Assembly: GCA_000272025.2 (NCBI GenBank)
Contig: AKCV02000006.1
Coordinates: forward strand, 62,001-126,000
Source of the DNA: Imbroritus primus
GTDB taxonomy: Bacteria; Pseudomonadota; Gammaproteobacteria; Burkholderiales; Burkholderiaceae
Reading direction: 5' to 3'
Length of the DNA: 64,000 nucleotides
Positions 10,200-21,075 of the stretch are shown here, piece by piece. Positions within the stretch are counted from its first letter, which is position 1, and each line of letters opens with the position of its first letter. The translations under genes were made by a program, and so were the position numbers. A model generated the notes under the pieces. That model did not search any database, had not been told where the DNA came from, and saw only the letters and a list, made by a program, of their open reading frames with translations.

Positions 10200-12065
10200 T
10201 CAGTCCAGTTCGTTGATCGATTTGCCGGCCAGCGCAGTACGGATGCTTTGATCCATACGGCGGGCGGCAAAGGCGTCGGTCTCGCGCGACAGCGCATCTA
10301 CGGCAGCCTTGATCGCCAGATGGTCGTCGCCCTGCATCAGGGCACGCAAGCCGTCGATGGCAGCATCGATGCGCCCACGCTCATCCGCAGCGAGCAGATG
10401 GCCATCGGTGGCCATGGCAGCTTCAATGGCCTCTATCAGGCGCTGTGCCTCGACACGTTCTTCCGCGAGGGCGCGCTTTTTCATGTCAATCTCGGCGGAC
10501 TGAAAACCGTCCTGCAGCATACGGGCGATCTCGTCATCACCAAGGCCATAGGATGGCTTGACGACGATGGAGGCCTCCACGCCCGAGCCTGTCTCCTGTG
10601 CCGAGACGGACAGCAGTCCATCCGCATCGACCTGATAGGTGACGCGGATGCGCGCGGCGCCAGCCACCATCGGCGGAATACCGCGCAGTTCGAAGCGCGC
10701 GAGCGACCGGCAATCGTCCGCCAGTTCGCGCTCGCCCTGTACCACATGCAGGGCCATGGCGGTCTGGCCATCCTTGAAGGTGGTGAACTCCTGCGCACGC
10801 GCGACGGGAATGGTGCTGTTGCGCGGGATGATCTTTTCCACCAGTCCACCCATGGTTTCCACACCGAGCGACAGCGGAATCACGTCGAGCAGCAGCCAGT
10901 CTTCGCCTGGGGCGCGATTGCCGGCAAGCAGGTTGGCCTGCATGGCGGCACCGAGCGCCACGACCTTGTCGGGATCGAGATTGGTCAGCGGCGGGCGGCC
11001 AAAGAAGTCGGCCACCGCCTTGCGGATGGCCGGCATGCGCGTAGCGCCACCGACCAGCACCACGCCCTTGACGTCCTGAGCGGAGATACCGGCGTCGCGC
11101 AGCGCCTTGCGGGTCGGCGTCAGCGTTTTCTGGACCAGATGCGCCGTGAGTTGCGCAAAGGTTTCGCTAGTGAGCGTGAGATGCACGGTTTCGCCGCTAT
11201 CAAGCAAGGCATCGATCAGCGTGCTGTCGTTGGCCGACAATTGTTCCTTGGCCGCGCGCGCCTTGCTCAGCAGCATGCGCGTGTCTTCGGGCGACAACGG
11301 TTGCAGCGCGGCCTGCTCGACGATCCAGCACAGCAGACGCTGGTCGAAATCGTCCCCACCGAGTGCGGAGTCACCCCCAGTCGACATCACCTCGAAAACG
11401 CCGCGCGTCAGCCGCAGGATGGAAATATCAAAAGTACCGCCGCCGAGGTCATAGACCGCATACACGCCTTCGGCCGCGTTCTCCAGGCCGTAGGCCACGG
11501 CGGCGGCAGTCGGCTCATTCAGCAGGCGCAGGACTTCAAGCCCTGCCAGCCGGGCCGCATCCTTGGTGGCCTGGCGCTGGGCATCGTCGAAGTAAGCGGG
11601 CACGGTAATCACGGCGCCGGCCAGATCGTCACCCAGCGTATCCTCGGCGCGCTGGCGCAGGGTGGCGAGAATTTCTGCGGACACTTCCACCGGGCTTTTC
11701 ACGCCGGCGACCGTGCGCAGCTGGACCATGCCCGGCGCGTCCACGAAATCGTACGGCATGTTCTCGGCGTGGATCACATCCTTGAGGCCGCGCCCCATGA
11801 AGCGCTTGACCGAAGTGATCGTATTGCGCGGATCGCGGTTGGCTTCGGCCATGGCCGCGTAGCCGATCTGTGCGCCCTGTCCGGCCCGGTACCGCACGGC
11901 GGACGGCAACAGGGTTCGGCCTTCTTCGTCGGGTAGCACCTCCGGCACGCTATTGCGCACCGCAGCCACCAGTGAGTTGGTGGTACCGAGGTCGATGCCA
12001 ATTGCCAGGCGCCGCTGATGGGGATCGGGCGCCATGCCCGGTTCGGAAATCTGGAGAAGTGCCAT
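10200..12065 (-). CDS. hscA: Fe-S assembly Hsp70 chaperone HscA
   Basis: HscA is the specialised Hsp70 that binds the LPPVK loop of IscU and drives cluster transfer with HscB. The 621-residue product has the ATPase signatures [15 protein letters not shown] near residue 22 and [14 protein letters not shown], then [14 protein letters not shown]. The substrate-binding domain follows ([19 protein letters not shown]). Length matches HscA and is shorter than DnaK. It follows hscB with 40 bp between them. Confidence 0.96.
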   Translation of the reverse strand: MALLQISEPGMAPDPHQRRLAIGIDLGTTNSLVAAVRNSVPEVLPDEEGRTLLPSAVRYRAGQGAQIGYAAMAEANRDPRNTITSVKRFMGRGLKDVIHAENMPYDFVDAPGMVQLRTVAGVKSPVEVSAEILATLRQRAEDTLGDDLAGAVITVPAYFDDAQRQATKDAARLAGLEVLRLLNEPTAAAVAYGLENAAEGVYAVYDLGGGTFDISILRLTRGVFEVMSTGGDSALGGDDFDQRLLCWIVEQAALQPLSPEDTRMLLSKARAAKEQLSANDSTLIDALLDSGETVHLTLTSETFAQLTAHLVQKTLTPTRKALRDAGISAQDVKGVVLVGGATRMPAIRKAVADFFGRPPLTNLDPDKVVALGAAMQANLLAGNRAPGEDWLLLDVIPLSLGVETMGGLVEKIIPRNSTIPVARAQEFTTFKDGQTAMALHVVQGERELADDCRSLARFELRGIPPMVAGAARIRVTYQVDADGLLSVSAQETGSGVEASIVVKPSYGLGDDEIARMLQDGFQSAEIDMKKRALAEERVEAQRLIEAIEAAMATDGHLLAADERGRIDAAIDGLRALMQGDDHLAIKAAVDALSRETDAFAARRMDQSIRTALAGKSINELD

Positions 12066-12105
12066 CTGCTTATTCTTTAGGGGGGAGCAGGCATGGAGCC
12101 TGCCA

Positions 12106-12645
12106 TCAGGATTCGAGCCGCTCGTAGGCGTGGCCGATATCGGCCTCGAACTTGTCGATGAACATCAGTTGCCGGGCCAGCCGTGCCGCCTGTGCGTGAT
12201 CAGCCGAGTCGAGCGCGACGCTGGCCTGGTCGAGCAGCGTGTCGCGCAGGGTCCGCACGTCGTCCAGCAAGGCATCGATCGCACCGAAATCACGGGCAGC
12301 CTGGGCATCGTCGAGCGCTTCACGCCATTCCATCTGCTGCATCAGGAATGCCGGCGGCATGGCGGTATTGCTCTCTGCCTCGACGTCGACATCACGCAAC
12401 TGCAGGAGATAGACAAGACGGCGCAGCGGGCTGCGCAAGGTCTGGTAGGCCTCGTTGGCCTGCGTGGCCCACTGCATGGCCGCGCGGCGCTCAGCGGCGC
12501 CGGCGCTGGCAAAACGGTCGGGATGCACCTGAACCTGCACGGTGCGATAGGCGGCGTCGAGCGCTTCCAGGTCGACAGCGTACTGCTCCGGAAGGCCAAA
12601 CAGCGCGAAATGGTTGATTGGTGGGACTGGGGTAGAAACCATCAA
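12106..12645 (-). CDS. hscB: Fe-S assembly J-domain co-chaperone HscB
   Basis: HscB delivers IscU to HscA and stimulates its ATPase. The 179-residue protein has an N-terminal J domain ([15 protein letters not shown]) with the diagnostic HPD tripeptide in [11 protein letters not shown]-terminal three-helix IscU-binding domain includes [14 protein letters not shown]. Two adjacent ATG codons (12645 and 12642) make the first residue uncertain. It lies just downstream of a small DUF3565 gene, in the isc operon. Confidence 0.95.
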   Translation of the reverse strand: MMVSTPVPPINHFALFGLPEQYAVDLEALDAAYRTVQVQVHPDRFASAGAAERRAAMQWATQANEAYQTLRSPLRRLVYLLQLRDVDVEAESNTAMPPAFLMQQMEWREALDDAQAARDFGAIDALLDDVRTLRDTLLDQASVALDSADHAQAARLARQLMFIDKFEADIGHAYERLES

Positions 12646-12656
12646 AAAAATGGCGG

Positions 12657-12881
12657 CTATGCCGCCTCTCCATCATCACCCGGTACAGGTTCACCACGCT
12701 CGCACAGGCGGCACACCAACGGCGCGCCCAGCTGTGCTGCCCGTCCCTGCGGCGTTTGCGTCCACGCACGAATCTGCCATGGCGGCGTGTGCCGCATGTG
12801 TCGCGTATGGCCACAGCTCAGAGTGGCGACCCACTGCCCCTCTTCATCCTGGTGCAGGCCGGTGATCGTGACGGCCGCCAC
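12657..12881 (-). CDS. DUF3565 small Cys/His protein inside the isc operon
   Basis: This 74-residue protein matches the DUF3565 type (TITGLHQDEEGQWVATLSCGH, then HTPPWQIRAW, then LVCRLCERG). Cys23, His25, His28, His31, Cys57 and Cys60 could bind a metal; the ligand set is my inference. I chose a GTG at 12881, 10 bp after the iscA stop, preceded by GAGGA about 7 bases upstream. The open frame to 12962 overlaps iscA and adds unrelated Ala/Ser-rich sequence. Its place between iscA and hscB suggests a link to Fe-S assembly, but no function is known to me. Confidence 0.8.
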   Translation of the reverse strand: MAAVTITGLHQDEEGQWVATLSCGHTRHMRHTPPWQIRAWTQTPQGRAAQLGAPLVCRLCERGEPVPGDDGEAA

Positions 12882-12891
12882 AGCGCTGTCC

Positions 12892-13212
12892 TCAGATGCG
12901 GAACGATTCGCCGCAGCCGCATTCGTCCTTGACGTTGGGGTTGTTGAAGCGGAAGCCTTCATTCAACCCTTCCCGCGCATAGTCGAGTTCCGTACCATCG
13001 ATATAGGGCAGGCTCTTCGGATCGACCAGCACCTTGATGCCGAACGACTCGAACACATTGTCCTCGGGCGCGACTTCGTCGGCATACTCCAGCTTGTAGG
13101 CCAGGCCGGAGCAGCCGGTGGTCTTGACACCCAGGCGCAAGCCCACGCCCTTGCCGCGGCGCTCGAGGTAGCGCGAAACATGCTTCGCGGCCTTTTCAGT
13201 CAATGTAATCAT
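12892..13212 (-). CDS. iscA: A-type Fe-S carrier IscA
   Basis: IscA carries iron or Fe-S clusters to apo-targets. The 106-residue product has the three invariant cysteines of the A-type family: one in TTGCSGLAY and two in the C-terminal ECGCGESF. The N terminus [22 protein letters not shown] is typical for IscA and distinguishes it from ErpA and SufA. It lies between iscU and the DUF3565 gene. Confidence 0.95.
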   Translation of the reverse strand: MITLTEKAAKHVSRYLERRGKGVGLRLGVKTTGCSGLAYKLEYADEVAPEDNVFESFGIKVLVDPKSLPYIDGTELDYAREGLNEGFRFNNPNVKDECGCGESFRI

Positions 13213-13260
13213 CCTGCTTCCCTGTTTCGACGTATTCGACGTGCCCGGACCAGCTCGGCC

Positions 13261-13665
13261 TCAGGCCGCCTTGTCTTCAGCCGAAGCGCCGTGCTTCTGG
13301 CGATAGTCGGCCACCGCGGCCTTGATCGCGTCTTCGGCGAGGATCGAGCAGTGGATCTTCACCGGCGGCAGGGCCAGTTCTTCGGCGATGTGCGTATTCT
13401 TGATCTCGAGCGCCTGGTCGACCGTCTTGCCCTTGACCCATTCAGTCACCAGCGACGACGAGGCAATTGCCGAGCCGCAGCCATACGTCTTGAACTTGGC
13501 GTCTTCGATGATGCCCTGCTCATTCACGCGGATCTGCAGCTTCATCACGTCGCCGCAGGCAGGTGCGCCGACCATGCCGGTGCCGACTGCATCGTCGCTC
13601 TTGTCGAGCGTGCCGACGTTGCGGGGATTTTCATAATGGTCGAGCAGTTTGTCACTGTAAGCCAT
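13261..13665 (-). CDS. iscU: Fe-S cluster scaffold protein IscU
   Basis: IscU is the scaffold on which IscS-derived sulfur and iron assemble into a cluster. The 134-residue product has Cys37 (PACGD), Asp39, Cys63 (YGCGSAIASS), His105 and Cys106 (KIHCSILAEDAIKAA). The LPPVK loop at residues 99-103 is the HscA recognition site. Every catalytic and partner-binding residue is present. It is followed by iscA 48 bp downstream. Confidence 0.97.
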   Translation of the reverse strand: MAYSDKLLDHYENPRNVGTLDKSDDAVGTGMVGAPACGDVMKLQIRVNEQGIIEDAKFKTYGCGSAIASSSLVTEWVKGKTVDQALEIKNTHIAEELALPPVKIHCSILAEDAIKAAVADYRQKHGASAEDKAA

Positions 13666-13713
13666 GATGGACTCCTGATTCTGTGAGGGTGTCGTTCTTG
13701 TGATGTGGCCGGC

Positions 13714-14931
13714 TCAGTGTGCCGCCCACTGGATGCTGTTCAGGTCGATGCCGTCCTTGTACATCTCCCACAGCGGACTCAGGTCCCGCAGTTTGGAGAT
13801 CTTCGACTTGAGCAGCGCAATCGTGTAGTCGACCTCTTCCTCGGTGGTAAAGCGACCGATGGTGAAGCGGATCGAGCTGTGCGCCAGTTCGTCGTTGCGG
13901 CCCAGGGCGCGCAGCACGTATGACGGTTCGAGCGAGGCCGAGGTACAGGCGGAACCAGACGAGACCGCCACGTCCTTGATCGCCATGATCAGCGATTCGC
14001 CTTCGACGAAGTTGAAGCTGACGTTCAGGTTATGTGGAATACGGTGTTCCATGTCGCCATTGACATAGATCTCTTCCATTTCCGACAGCCCGCGCAGCAG
14101 ACGGTCGCGCAGCATACGGATGCGTTCGTTCTCGGTCGCCATTTCCTCACGAGCGATACGGAAGGCCTCGCCCATGCCGACGATCTGGTGCGGCGCCAGC
14201 GTACCCGAGCGCATGCCGCGCTCATGGCCGCCACCGTGCATCTGCGCTTCGATGCGCACGCGCGGCTTGCGACGCACGTACAGCGCGCCAATACCCTTCG
14301 GACCATAGGTCTTGTGGGCGCTGAACGACATCAGGTCGACCTTGAGCTTGTTCAGGTCGATCTCGACCTTGCCCGTGGCCTGTGCGGCATCGCAATGGAA
14401 GACGATCCCCTTCTCGCGGCAGATCTCGCCGATCTGCGCCACGTCCTGGATCACGCCGATCTCGTTGTTGACCAGCATCACTGACACGAGGATCGTGTCC
14501 GGGCGCAGGGCCTGGCGGAACACGTCCATGTCGAGCAGGCCGTTGTCCTTCACATCGAGGTAAGTGACCTCAAAACCTTCGCGCTCGAGTTCACGCATGG
14601 TGTCGAGCACGGCCTTGTGTTCGGTCTTGACGGTGATCAGGTGCTTGCCCTTGCCCTGGTAGAAGTGCGCTGCGCCCTTGATGGCCAGGTTGTTCGACTC
14701 GGTGGCACCCGACGTCCAGACGATCTCACGGGGATCTGCGTTGACCAGTGCCGCGACCTGCTCACGAGCCTCTTCCACCGCCTTTTCCGCATCCCAGCCA
14801 AAGGAATGGCTACGCGAGGCGGGATTGCCGAACAGCTCGCGCAGGTAGGGAATCATCTTGTCGGCCACACGCGGATCGACCGGCGTGGTCGCGGAGTAGT
14901 CCATGTAGATAGGAAGGTGCGGGGTGCTCAT
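13714..14931 (-). CDS. iscS: Cysteine desulfurase IscS
   Basis: IscS is the PLP enzyme that takes sulfur from cysteine and passes it as persulfide to IscU and other acceptors. The 405-residue product starts with [20 protein letters not shown]. The PLP lysine is in [12 protein letters not shown] and the persulfide cysteine is in the mobile loop [17 protein letters not shown]. Length and motifs are those of group I desulfurases. It lies between iscR and iscU. Confidence 0.97.
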   Translation of the reverse strand: MSTPHLPIYMDYSATTPVDPRVADKMIPYLRELFGNPASRSHSFGWDAEKAVEEAREQVAALVNADPREIVWTSGATESNNLAIKGAAHFYQGKGKHLITVKTEHKAVLDTMRELEREGFEVTYLDVKDNGLLDMDVFRQALRPDTILVSVMLVNNEIGVIQDVAQIGEICREKGIVFHCDAAQATGKVEIDLNKLKVDLMSFSAHKTYGPKGIGALYVRRKPRVRIEAQMHGGGHERGMRSGTLAPHQIVGMGEAFRIAREEMATENERIRMLRDRLLRGLSEMEEIYVNGDMEHRIPHNLNVSFNFVEGESLIMAIKDVAVSSGSACTSASLEPSYVLRALGRNDELAHSSIRFTIGRFTTEEEVDYTIALLKSKISKLRDLSPLWEMYKDGIDLNSIQWAAH

Positions 14932-14947
14932 CCTGGGGCGTCCTTTA

Positions 14948-14979
14948 TCGAATCTGTGCTGTGTCGAATCTGTACTGCG
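14948..14979. repeat. Tandem 16-bp direct repeat between iscR and iscS
   Basis: TCGAATCTGTGCTGTG is followed directly by TCGAATCTGTACTGCG, matching at 14 of 16 positions. The pair lies in the 73-bp gap between iscR and iscS on the minus strand. A role in processing or internal control of the operon is speculation. Confidence 0.7.
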
Positions 14980-15004
14980 TCATTCCGCTGTTGCCGGCGG
15001 CGCC

Positions 15005-15565
15005 TTATGGCTGCGCCAGCGTAAATACCGAATTCACTACATGGGGCCGAGGCGCTTCGTCCTTGCCCTTCTCGCCCCGCCCGGCAGGCTTGCCGGTTGC
15101 GCGCGGGGCCTTGCCGGCCCGCATGTCGTGGATCACTTCGTCCGGATTCCGCTGGCGCTGTTCATCCACCAGATCCTTCAGCGAAACCGAATCGAGGTAC
15201 TCGACCATCTTGCGGTTCAGCGTGGCCCACAACTCATGGGTCATGCAGTGACCGGAATCGTTTTCGCCATGGCAGTTGCCCTTGCCGCCGCACTGGGTGG
15301 CGTCGAGCGGTTCGTCCACGGCAATGATGATGTCGGCCACGGTGACCGCCTCGGCGCGTCGCGCAAGGCTGTAGCCGCCGCCCGGACCGCGTACGCTCTC
15401 CACGATTTCGTGGCGGCGCAACTTGCCGAACAGCTGCTCGAGATAGGAAAGGGAAATCTTCTGGCGCTGGCTGATGCCCGCCAACGTCACCGGACCATGA
15501 TCCTGGCGCATGGCCAGATCAATCATTGCGGTCACAGCGAAACGGCCTTTTGTGGTCAGTCTCAT
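15005..15565 (-). CDS. iscR: Fe-S cluster-sensing transcription regulator IscR
   Basis: IscR is an Rrf2-family regulator that, with a [2Fe-2S] cluster, represses the isc operon. I chose the ATG at 15565 (MRLTTKGRFAVTAMIDLA), giving 186 residues. The N-terminal winged helix includes GPVTLAGISQRQKISLSYLEQLF. The cluster ligands are Cys92, Cys98, Cys107 and His110, so the Cys98-Cys107 spacing is three residues longer than in E. coli (Cys104, His107). The tail is Lys/Arg/Pro-rich, as in beta-proteobacterial homologues. It is the first gene of the operon, with a promoter and an IscR site directly upstream. Confidence 0.96.
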   Translation of the reverse strand: MRLTTKGRFAVTAMIDLAMRQDHGPVTLAGISQRQKISLSYLEQLFGKLRRHEIVESVRGPGGGYSLARRAEAVTVADIIIAVDEPLDATQCGGKGNCHGENDSGHCMTHELWATLNRKMVEYLDSVSLKDLVDEQRQRNPDEVIHDMRAGKAPRATGKPAGRGEKGKDEAPRPHVVNSVFTLAQP

Positions 15566-15573
15566 AGCTCTGA

Positions 15574-15598
15574 ATACCTGATCATTTTCGTCAAGTAT
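15574..15598 (-). promoter_or_regulatory. Type 1 IscR-binding site upstream of iscR
   Basis: On the minus strand the 25-bp element reads ATACTTGAC, then an A-rich centre, then ATCAGGTAT. By eye it matches about 22 of 25 positions of the E. coli type 1 consensus (ATASYYGACTRWWWYAGTCRRSTAT). It ends 9 bp before the iscR start codon and overlaps the -10 box and probable transcription start, as expected for autorepression by [2Fe-2S]-IscR. Confidence 0.85.
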
Positions 15599-15622
15599 AA
15601 AGATCCCGAGCATTTCAGTCAA
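15594..15622 (-). promoter_or_regulatory. Sigma70 promoter of the isc operon
   Basis: On the minus strand TTGACT (15622-15617) and TATACT (15599-15594) are separated by exactly 17 bp. The -10 box overlaps the start of the IscR site. Transcription would begin about 20 bases before the iscR ATG. Confidence 0.85.
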
Positions 15623-15790
15623 CTACCGCCCGAATCGCCCGGGAGCCCCTGTCAGCGATAGGGGCGTTGCACCCCTCAAGGCGTAGGCATCACATGAAAA
15701 TGCGCTTCATTGTGCGCACCTGCGTGCCAGTGCGCATCATACCCCCTCTGGGCGAATTGTGCCGGATGGGGTGTGGGCGATAATCGGCCC

Positions 15791-16072
15791 ATGCATATCT
15801 CTCTCGACCTGATCGCCGACGACGCCCTGCCGATCCCCGAACGGGCCCGGCACGCCGCGCTCAACGCCGCCAAGCGGGTCTTCACGATGGAATCGGTGAG
15901 CCCGCTACTGGCGTACTCGGAATGGCGCGCCATGCGGGCGCGGCGGCCATTCAACGCCAAACTGGCTTCGCTGCACGACTCGGCCGAAGAAGCCTCCCGA
16001 GTGGCGCTGGCAGCATACGGCGTACCTTTTCCGCCCGGCATCCACCTGATCGTTCGCGCCAGTCGCGGCTGA
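15791..16072 (+). CDS. Small hypothetical protein convergent with uvrB
   Basis: This frame encodes 93 residues starting MHISLDLIADDALPIPERA. Codons have a strong GC bias at third positions, which supports a real gene. No signal peptide, membrane segment or known motif is visible. The chain is rich in Ala and Arg with short predicted helices (AALNAAKRVF, EWRAMRARR). The gene ends 4 bp before the uvrB stop, in convergent orientation. The ATG at 15791 is preferred over an upstream start at 15710, whose extra codons look non-coding. I do not recognise the family. Confidence 0.6.
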   Translation: MHISLDLIADDALPIPERARHAALNAAKRVFTMESVSPLLAYSEWRAMRARRPFNAKLASLHDSAEEASRVALAAYGVPFPPGIHLIVRASRG

Positions 16073-16076
16073 CCTT

Positions 16077-18170
<2,094 letters not shown>

Positions 18171-18197
18171 GCAAGTTCCGGTAAAGGATTAACTACG

Positions 18198-18256
18198 ATA
18201 GAATCTCAGGGTAAACCGTTCGATTCATAGAATCTCGGGATAAGCCCCTTCGATTT
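18198..18256. repeat. Imperfect ~30-bp direct repeat between uvrB and the aminotransferase
   Basis: Two adjacent copies begin ATAGAATCTC (18198 and 18227) and continue with GGGTAAACC or GGATAAGCC, then TTCGATT. They sit in the 143-bp divergent promoter region. They could be an operator pair or a local duplication. Confidence 0.65.
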
Positions 18257-18313
18257 CAAGCATTCTAAGCCGCTTCACGTTTCCCCTTTCATTTCCGACA
18301 CACGAGATACCAG

Positions 18314-19510
18314 ATGAGCCTGTTTTCCGCCGTCGAGATGGCGCCCCGCGATCCGATCCTTGGTCTGAACGAAGCGTACAACGCCGATCCCCGCCCTACC
18401 AAAGTCAACCTCGGCGTGGGCGTGTACTTCACCGATGAAGGCAAGATCCCGCTGCTGCGCGCAGTCCAGGAGGCAGAAAAGGCGCGTCTGGCCGCCGCCC
18501 CCCCGCGCGGCTACCTGCCGATGGAAGGCATTGCCGCCTACGACCAGGCCGTGCAGGGCCTGCTGTTCGGCAAGGATTCGCCCCTGCTGGCCGAAGGCCG
18601 TGTTGTGACGGCTCAATCACTTGGTGGCACGGGGGCCCTGAAGATCGGCGCCGACTTCCTCAAGCGCCTGTATCCGGATGCCAAGGTGGCCATCAGCGAT
18701 CCGAGCTGGGAAAACCATCGCGCCCTGTTCGAATCCGCGAATTTCGAAGTCATCACCTATCCGTACTATGACGCTCCGACGCACGGCGTAAAGTTCGACG
18801 CCATGCTCGAGGCGCTGCGCGGCTACGCACCGAACACCATCATCGTGCTGCACGCCTGCTGCCACAACCCGACCGGCGTGGACCTGACGGTAGACCAGTG
18901 GAAACAGGTCGCCGCCGTATGCGGCGAGCGCAAGCTCGTGCCGTTCCTCGACCTGGCCTACCAGGGCTTCGCCGACGGCATCGAGCCGGACGGCGCCGCG
19001 GTGCGCGTGTTCGTCGAATCGGGCCAGTCGTTCTTCATCGCCAGCTCGTTCTCGAAGTCGTTCTCGCTGTATGGCGAGCGCGTCGGCGCCCTGTCAATCG
19101 TCACCGGCGCCAAGGACGAATCGGCCCGCGTGCTGTCGCAGATCAAGCGCGTGATCCGCACCAACTACTCCAACCCGCCGACCCACGGCGGCAGCGTGGT
19201 TGCCTCGGTGCTCAACAGCCCCGAACTGCGCGCCATGTGGGAAGAAGAACTGGCCGGCATGCGCGACCGCATCAAGGAAATGCGCCACGCGCTGGTCGAC
19301 AAGCTGGCCGCCAAGGGCGTCAAGCAGGACTTCTCCTTCGTCAAGGCGCAGCGCGGCATGTTCTCCTACTCGGGCCTGAACGCCCAGCAGGTCGAGCGCC
19401 TGCGTGAAGAGCACGGCATTTACGCCGTCTCCACCGGTCGCATCTGCGTTGCTGCGCTGAACACGCGCAATATCGACGCCGTGGTCAACGCGATTGCTGC
19501 GGTGCTCTGA
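18314..19510 (+). CDS. Class I aromatic/aspartate aminotransferase (TyrB/AspC type)
   Basis: This 398-residue PLP enzyme transfers amino groups between aspartate or aromatic amino acids and 2-oxo acids. It belongs to subgroup I-alpha, starting SLFSAVEMAPRDPILGLNEAYNADPRPTKVNLGVGVY. It contains HACCHNPTG and the PLP-lysine segment SSFSKSFSLYGERVGAL. Active-site Arg residues are in IRTNYSNPPTHGG and in the C-terminal TGRICVAALN. The resemblance to TyrB and AspC is similar, so substrate preference is open. Two hairpins follow the gene. Confidence 0.9.
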   Translation: MSLFSAVEMAPRDPILGLNEAYNADPRPTKVNLGVGVYFTDEGKIPLLRAVQEAEKARLAAAPPRGYLPMEGIAAYDQAVQGLLFGKDSPLLAEGRVVTAQSLGGTGALKIGADFLKRLYPDAKVAISDPSWENHRALFESANFEVITYPYYDAPTHGVKFDAMLEALRGYAPNTIIVLHACCHNPTGVDLTVDQWKQVAAVCGERKLVPFLDLAYQGFADGIEPDGAAVRVFVESGQSFFIASSFSKSFSLYGERVGALSIVTGAKDESARVLSQIKRVIRTNYSNPPTHGGSVVASVLNSPELRAMWEEELAGMRDRIKEMRHALVDKLAAKGVKQDFSFVKAQRGMFSYSGLNAQQVERLREEHGIYAVSTGRICVAALNTRNIDAVVNAIAAVL

Positions 19511-19530
19511 CGCATCCGGCATCCCGGCGC

Positions 19531-19584
19531 AAGGCGGCTTCGGCCGCCTTGTTGATGGAATGGCAGCCTCTGGCTGCCATTTTC
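19531..19584 (+). terminator. Double hairpin terminator after the aminotransferase
   Basis: A first hairpin AAGGCGGC-TTCG-GCCGCCTT (19531-19550) is followed by a second, AATGGCAGCC-TCT-GGCTGCCATT with TTT (19559-19584). The second is the better Rho-independent terminator. Confidence 0.75.
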
Positions 19585-19703
19585 ATTTGTTTTGACAAAA
19601 AAAATACCGCTGTGCCATGCTAGGGTGATGCTGCATCGCAAAATATGCGGATCGGGTGCATAATCAGTGCACTCACACACCGCGCCGCCGACAGGACAGG
19701 GCC

Positions 19704-20945
19704 ATGCTTTATCAAGTGTACGAATTCCAGCGCACCCTGCTGAACCCGATGACAGCATGGGCGCAAGCCACCTCCAAGAACTTCGTCAACCCGCTGAATC
19801 CACTCTCGCTGATTCCGGGCGCGCAGCGTTTTGCCGCCGGCTACGAACTGCTGTACCGCCTGGGCAAGGAATATGAAAAGCCGGAATTCGGCATCAAGAG
19901 CGTCCTGTCCAACGGCCGGCAGATCCCGATCGTCGAGCAGACCATCATCGAGAAGCCGTTCTGCAACCTGGTCCGCTTCAAGCGCTACGCCGACGATGCG
20001 GCCACTATCAAGTTGCTCAAGGACGAGCCGGTGGTACTGGTCTGCGCTCCCTTGTCCGGCCACCACGCTACCCTGCTGCGCGATACCGTCAGCACGCTGC
20101 TGACCGACCACAAGGTCTACGTCACGGACTGGGCCGACGCCCGCACCGTACCGCTGGAAGCCGGTCCGTTCCACCTCTCCGACTACATCCGCTACATCCA
20201 GGAATTCATCCGTCATATCGGCGCCGAGAAACTGCACGTGATTTCGGTCTGTCAGCCGACCGTGCCGGTGCTGGCAGCCGTGTCGATGATGGCGAGCGCG
20301 GGCGAAGCCACGCCCCGCACCATGACCATGATGGGCGGCCCGATCGATGCGCGACGCAGCCCAACAGCCGTCAACTCGCTGGCCAGCAACAAGTCGTTCG
20401 AGTGGTTCGAGAACAATGTCATCTTCACCGTACCAGCCAACTACCCGGGCCACGGCCGCCGTGTGTATCCGGGTTTCCTGCAGCATGCAGGCTTCGTGGC
20501 GATGAACCCGGACCGGCACCTGTCCTCCCACTACGACTACTACCTCAACCTCATCCAGGGTGAGACCGAGGACGCGGAAGCCCACGTGCGCTTCTACGAT
20601 GAATACAATGCCGTCCTCGACATGGCAGCCGAGTACTATCTGGAAACCATCCGCGATGTGTTCCAGGAATTCCACCTGCCGAATGGCACCTGGGTCGTCG
20701 ACAACGAAGCCGTACGCCCGCAGGACATCAAGGGCACCGCGCTATTGACGATCGAGGGCGAACTCGACGACATCTCGGGCAGCGGCCAGACGGAAGCCGC
20801 GCATGACCTGTGCACCGGCATCCCCAAGACCCGGCGCTCGCATTTCACCGTACCCAAGGCCGGGCACTACGGCATTTTCTCCGGTCGGCGCTGGCGCGAA
20901 ACCGTCTATCCGCGCATCCGCGACTTCATCCGCAAGTACGACTGA
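19704..20945 (+). CDS. phaZ: Intracellular polyhydroxybutyrate depolymerase
   Basis: PhaZ mobilises stored polyhydroxyalkanoate granules. The 413-residue product follows R. eutropha PhaZ1 closely along its whole length, from MLYQVYEFQR to FIRKYD. The nucleophile is Cys183 in ISVCQPTVPVLAA, in place of the serine of a normal lipase box, as in PhaZ1. The Asp in EGELDDISG and the His in KAGHYGIFSGRRWR complete the triad. I chose the ATG at 19704. A TTGACA at 19592-19597 could be a -35 element, but I find no good -10. The gene indicates that the organism makes PHB. Confidence 0.95.
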   Translation: MLYQVYEFQRTLLNPMTAWAQATSKNFVNPLNPLSLIPGAQRFAAGYELLYRLGKEYEKPEFGIKSVLSNGRQIPIVEQTIIEKPFCNLVRFKRYADDAATIKLLKDEPVVLVCAPLSGHHATLLRDTVSTLLTDHKVYVTDWADARTVPLEAGPFHLSDYIRYIQEFIRHIGAEKLHVISVCQPTVPVLAAVSMMASAGEATPRTMTMMGGPIDARRSPTAVNSLASNKSFEWFENNVIFTVPANYPGHGRRVYPGFLQHAGFVAMNPDRHLSSHYDYYLNLIQGETEDAEAHVRFYDEYNAVLDMAAEYYLETIRDVFQEFHLPNGTWVVDNEAVRPQDIKGTALLTIEGELDDISGSGQTEAAHDLCTGIPKTRRSHFTVPKAGHYGIFSGRRWRETVYPRIRDFIRKYD

Positions 20946-21075
20946 ACACGGCCGCCAGTTGTCCGGTCCGGACTGCTGGCAGGCACGCCGCACGGCCTGG
21001 AATGGCTCGCCTCCTCGAAAATGAGCGATAATCCGCGCCGGACCCTGTCAAAGGGACCGTTCCAGATTGTCGCGC

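Noticed and set aside
12882-12962. N-terminal extension of the DUF3565 protein
   Set aside because: It overlaps iscA on the same strand and adds Ala/Ser/Thr-rich sequence not expected in the family; GTG 12881 has a good ribosome site.
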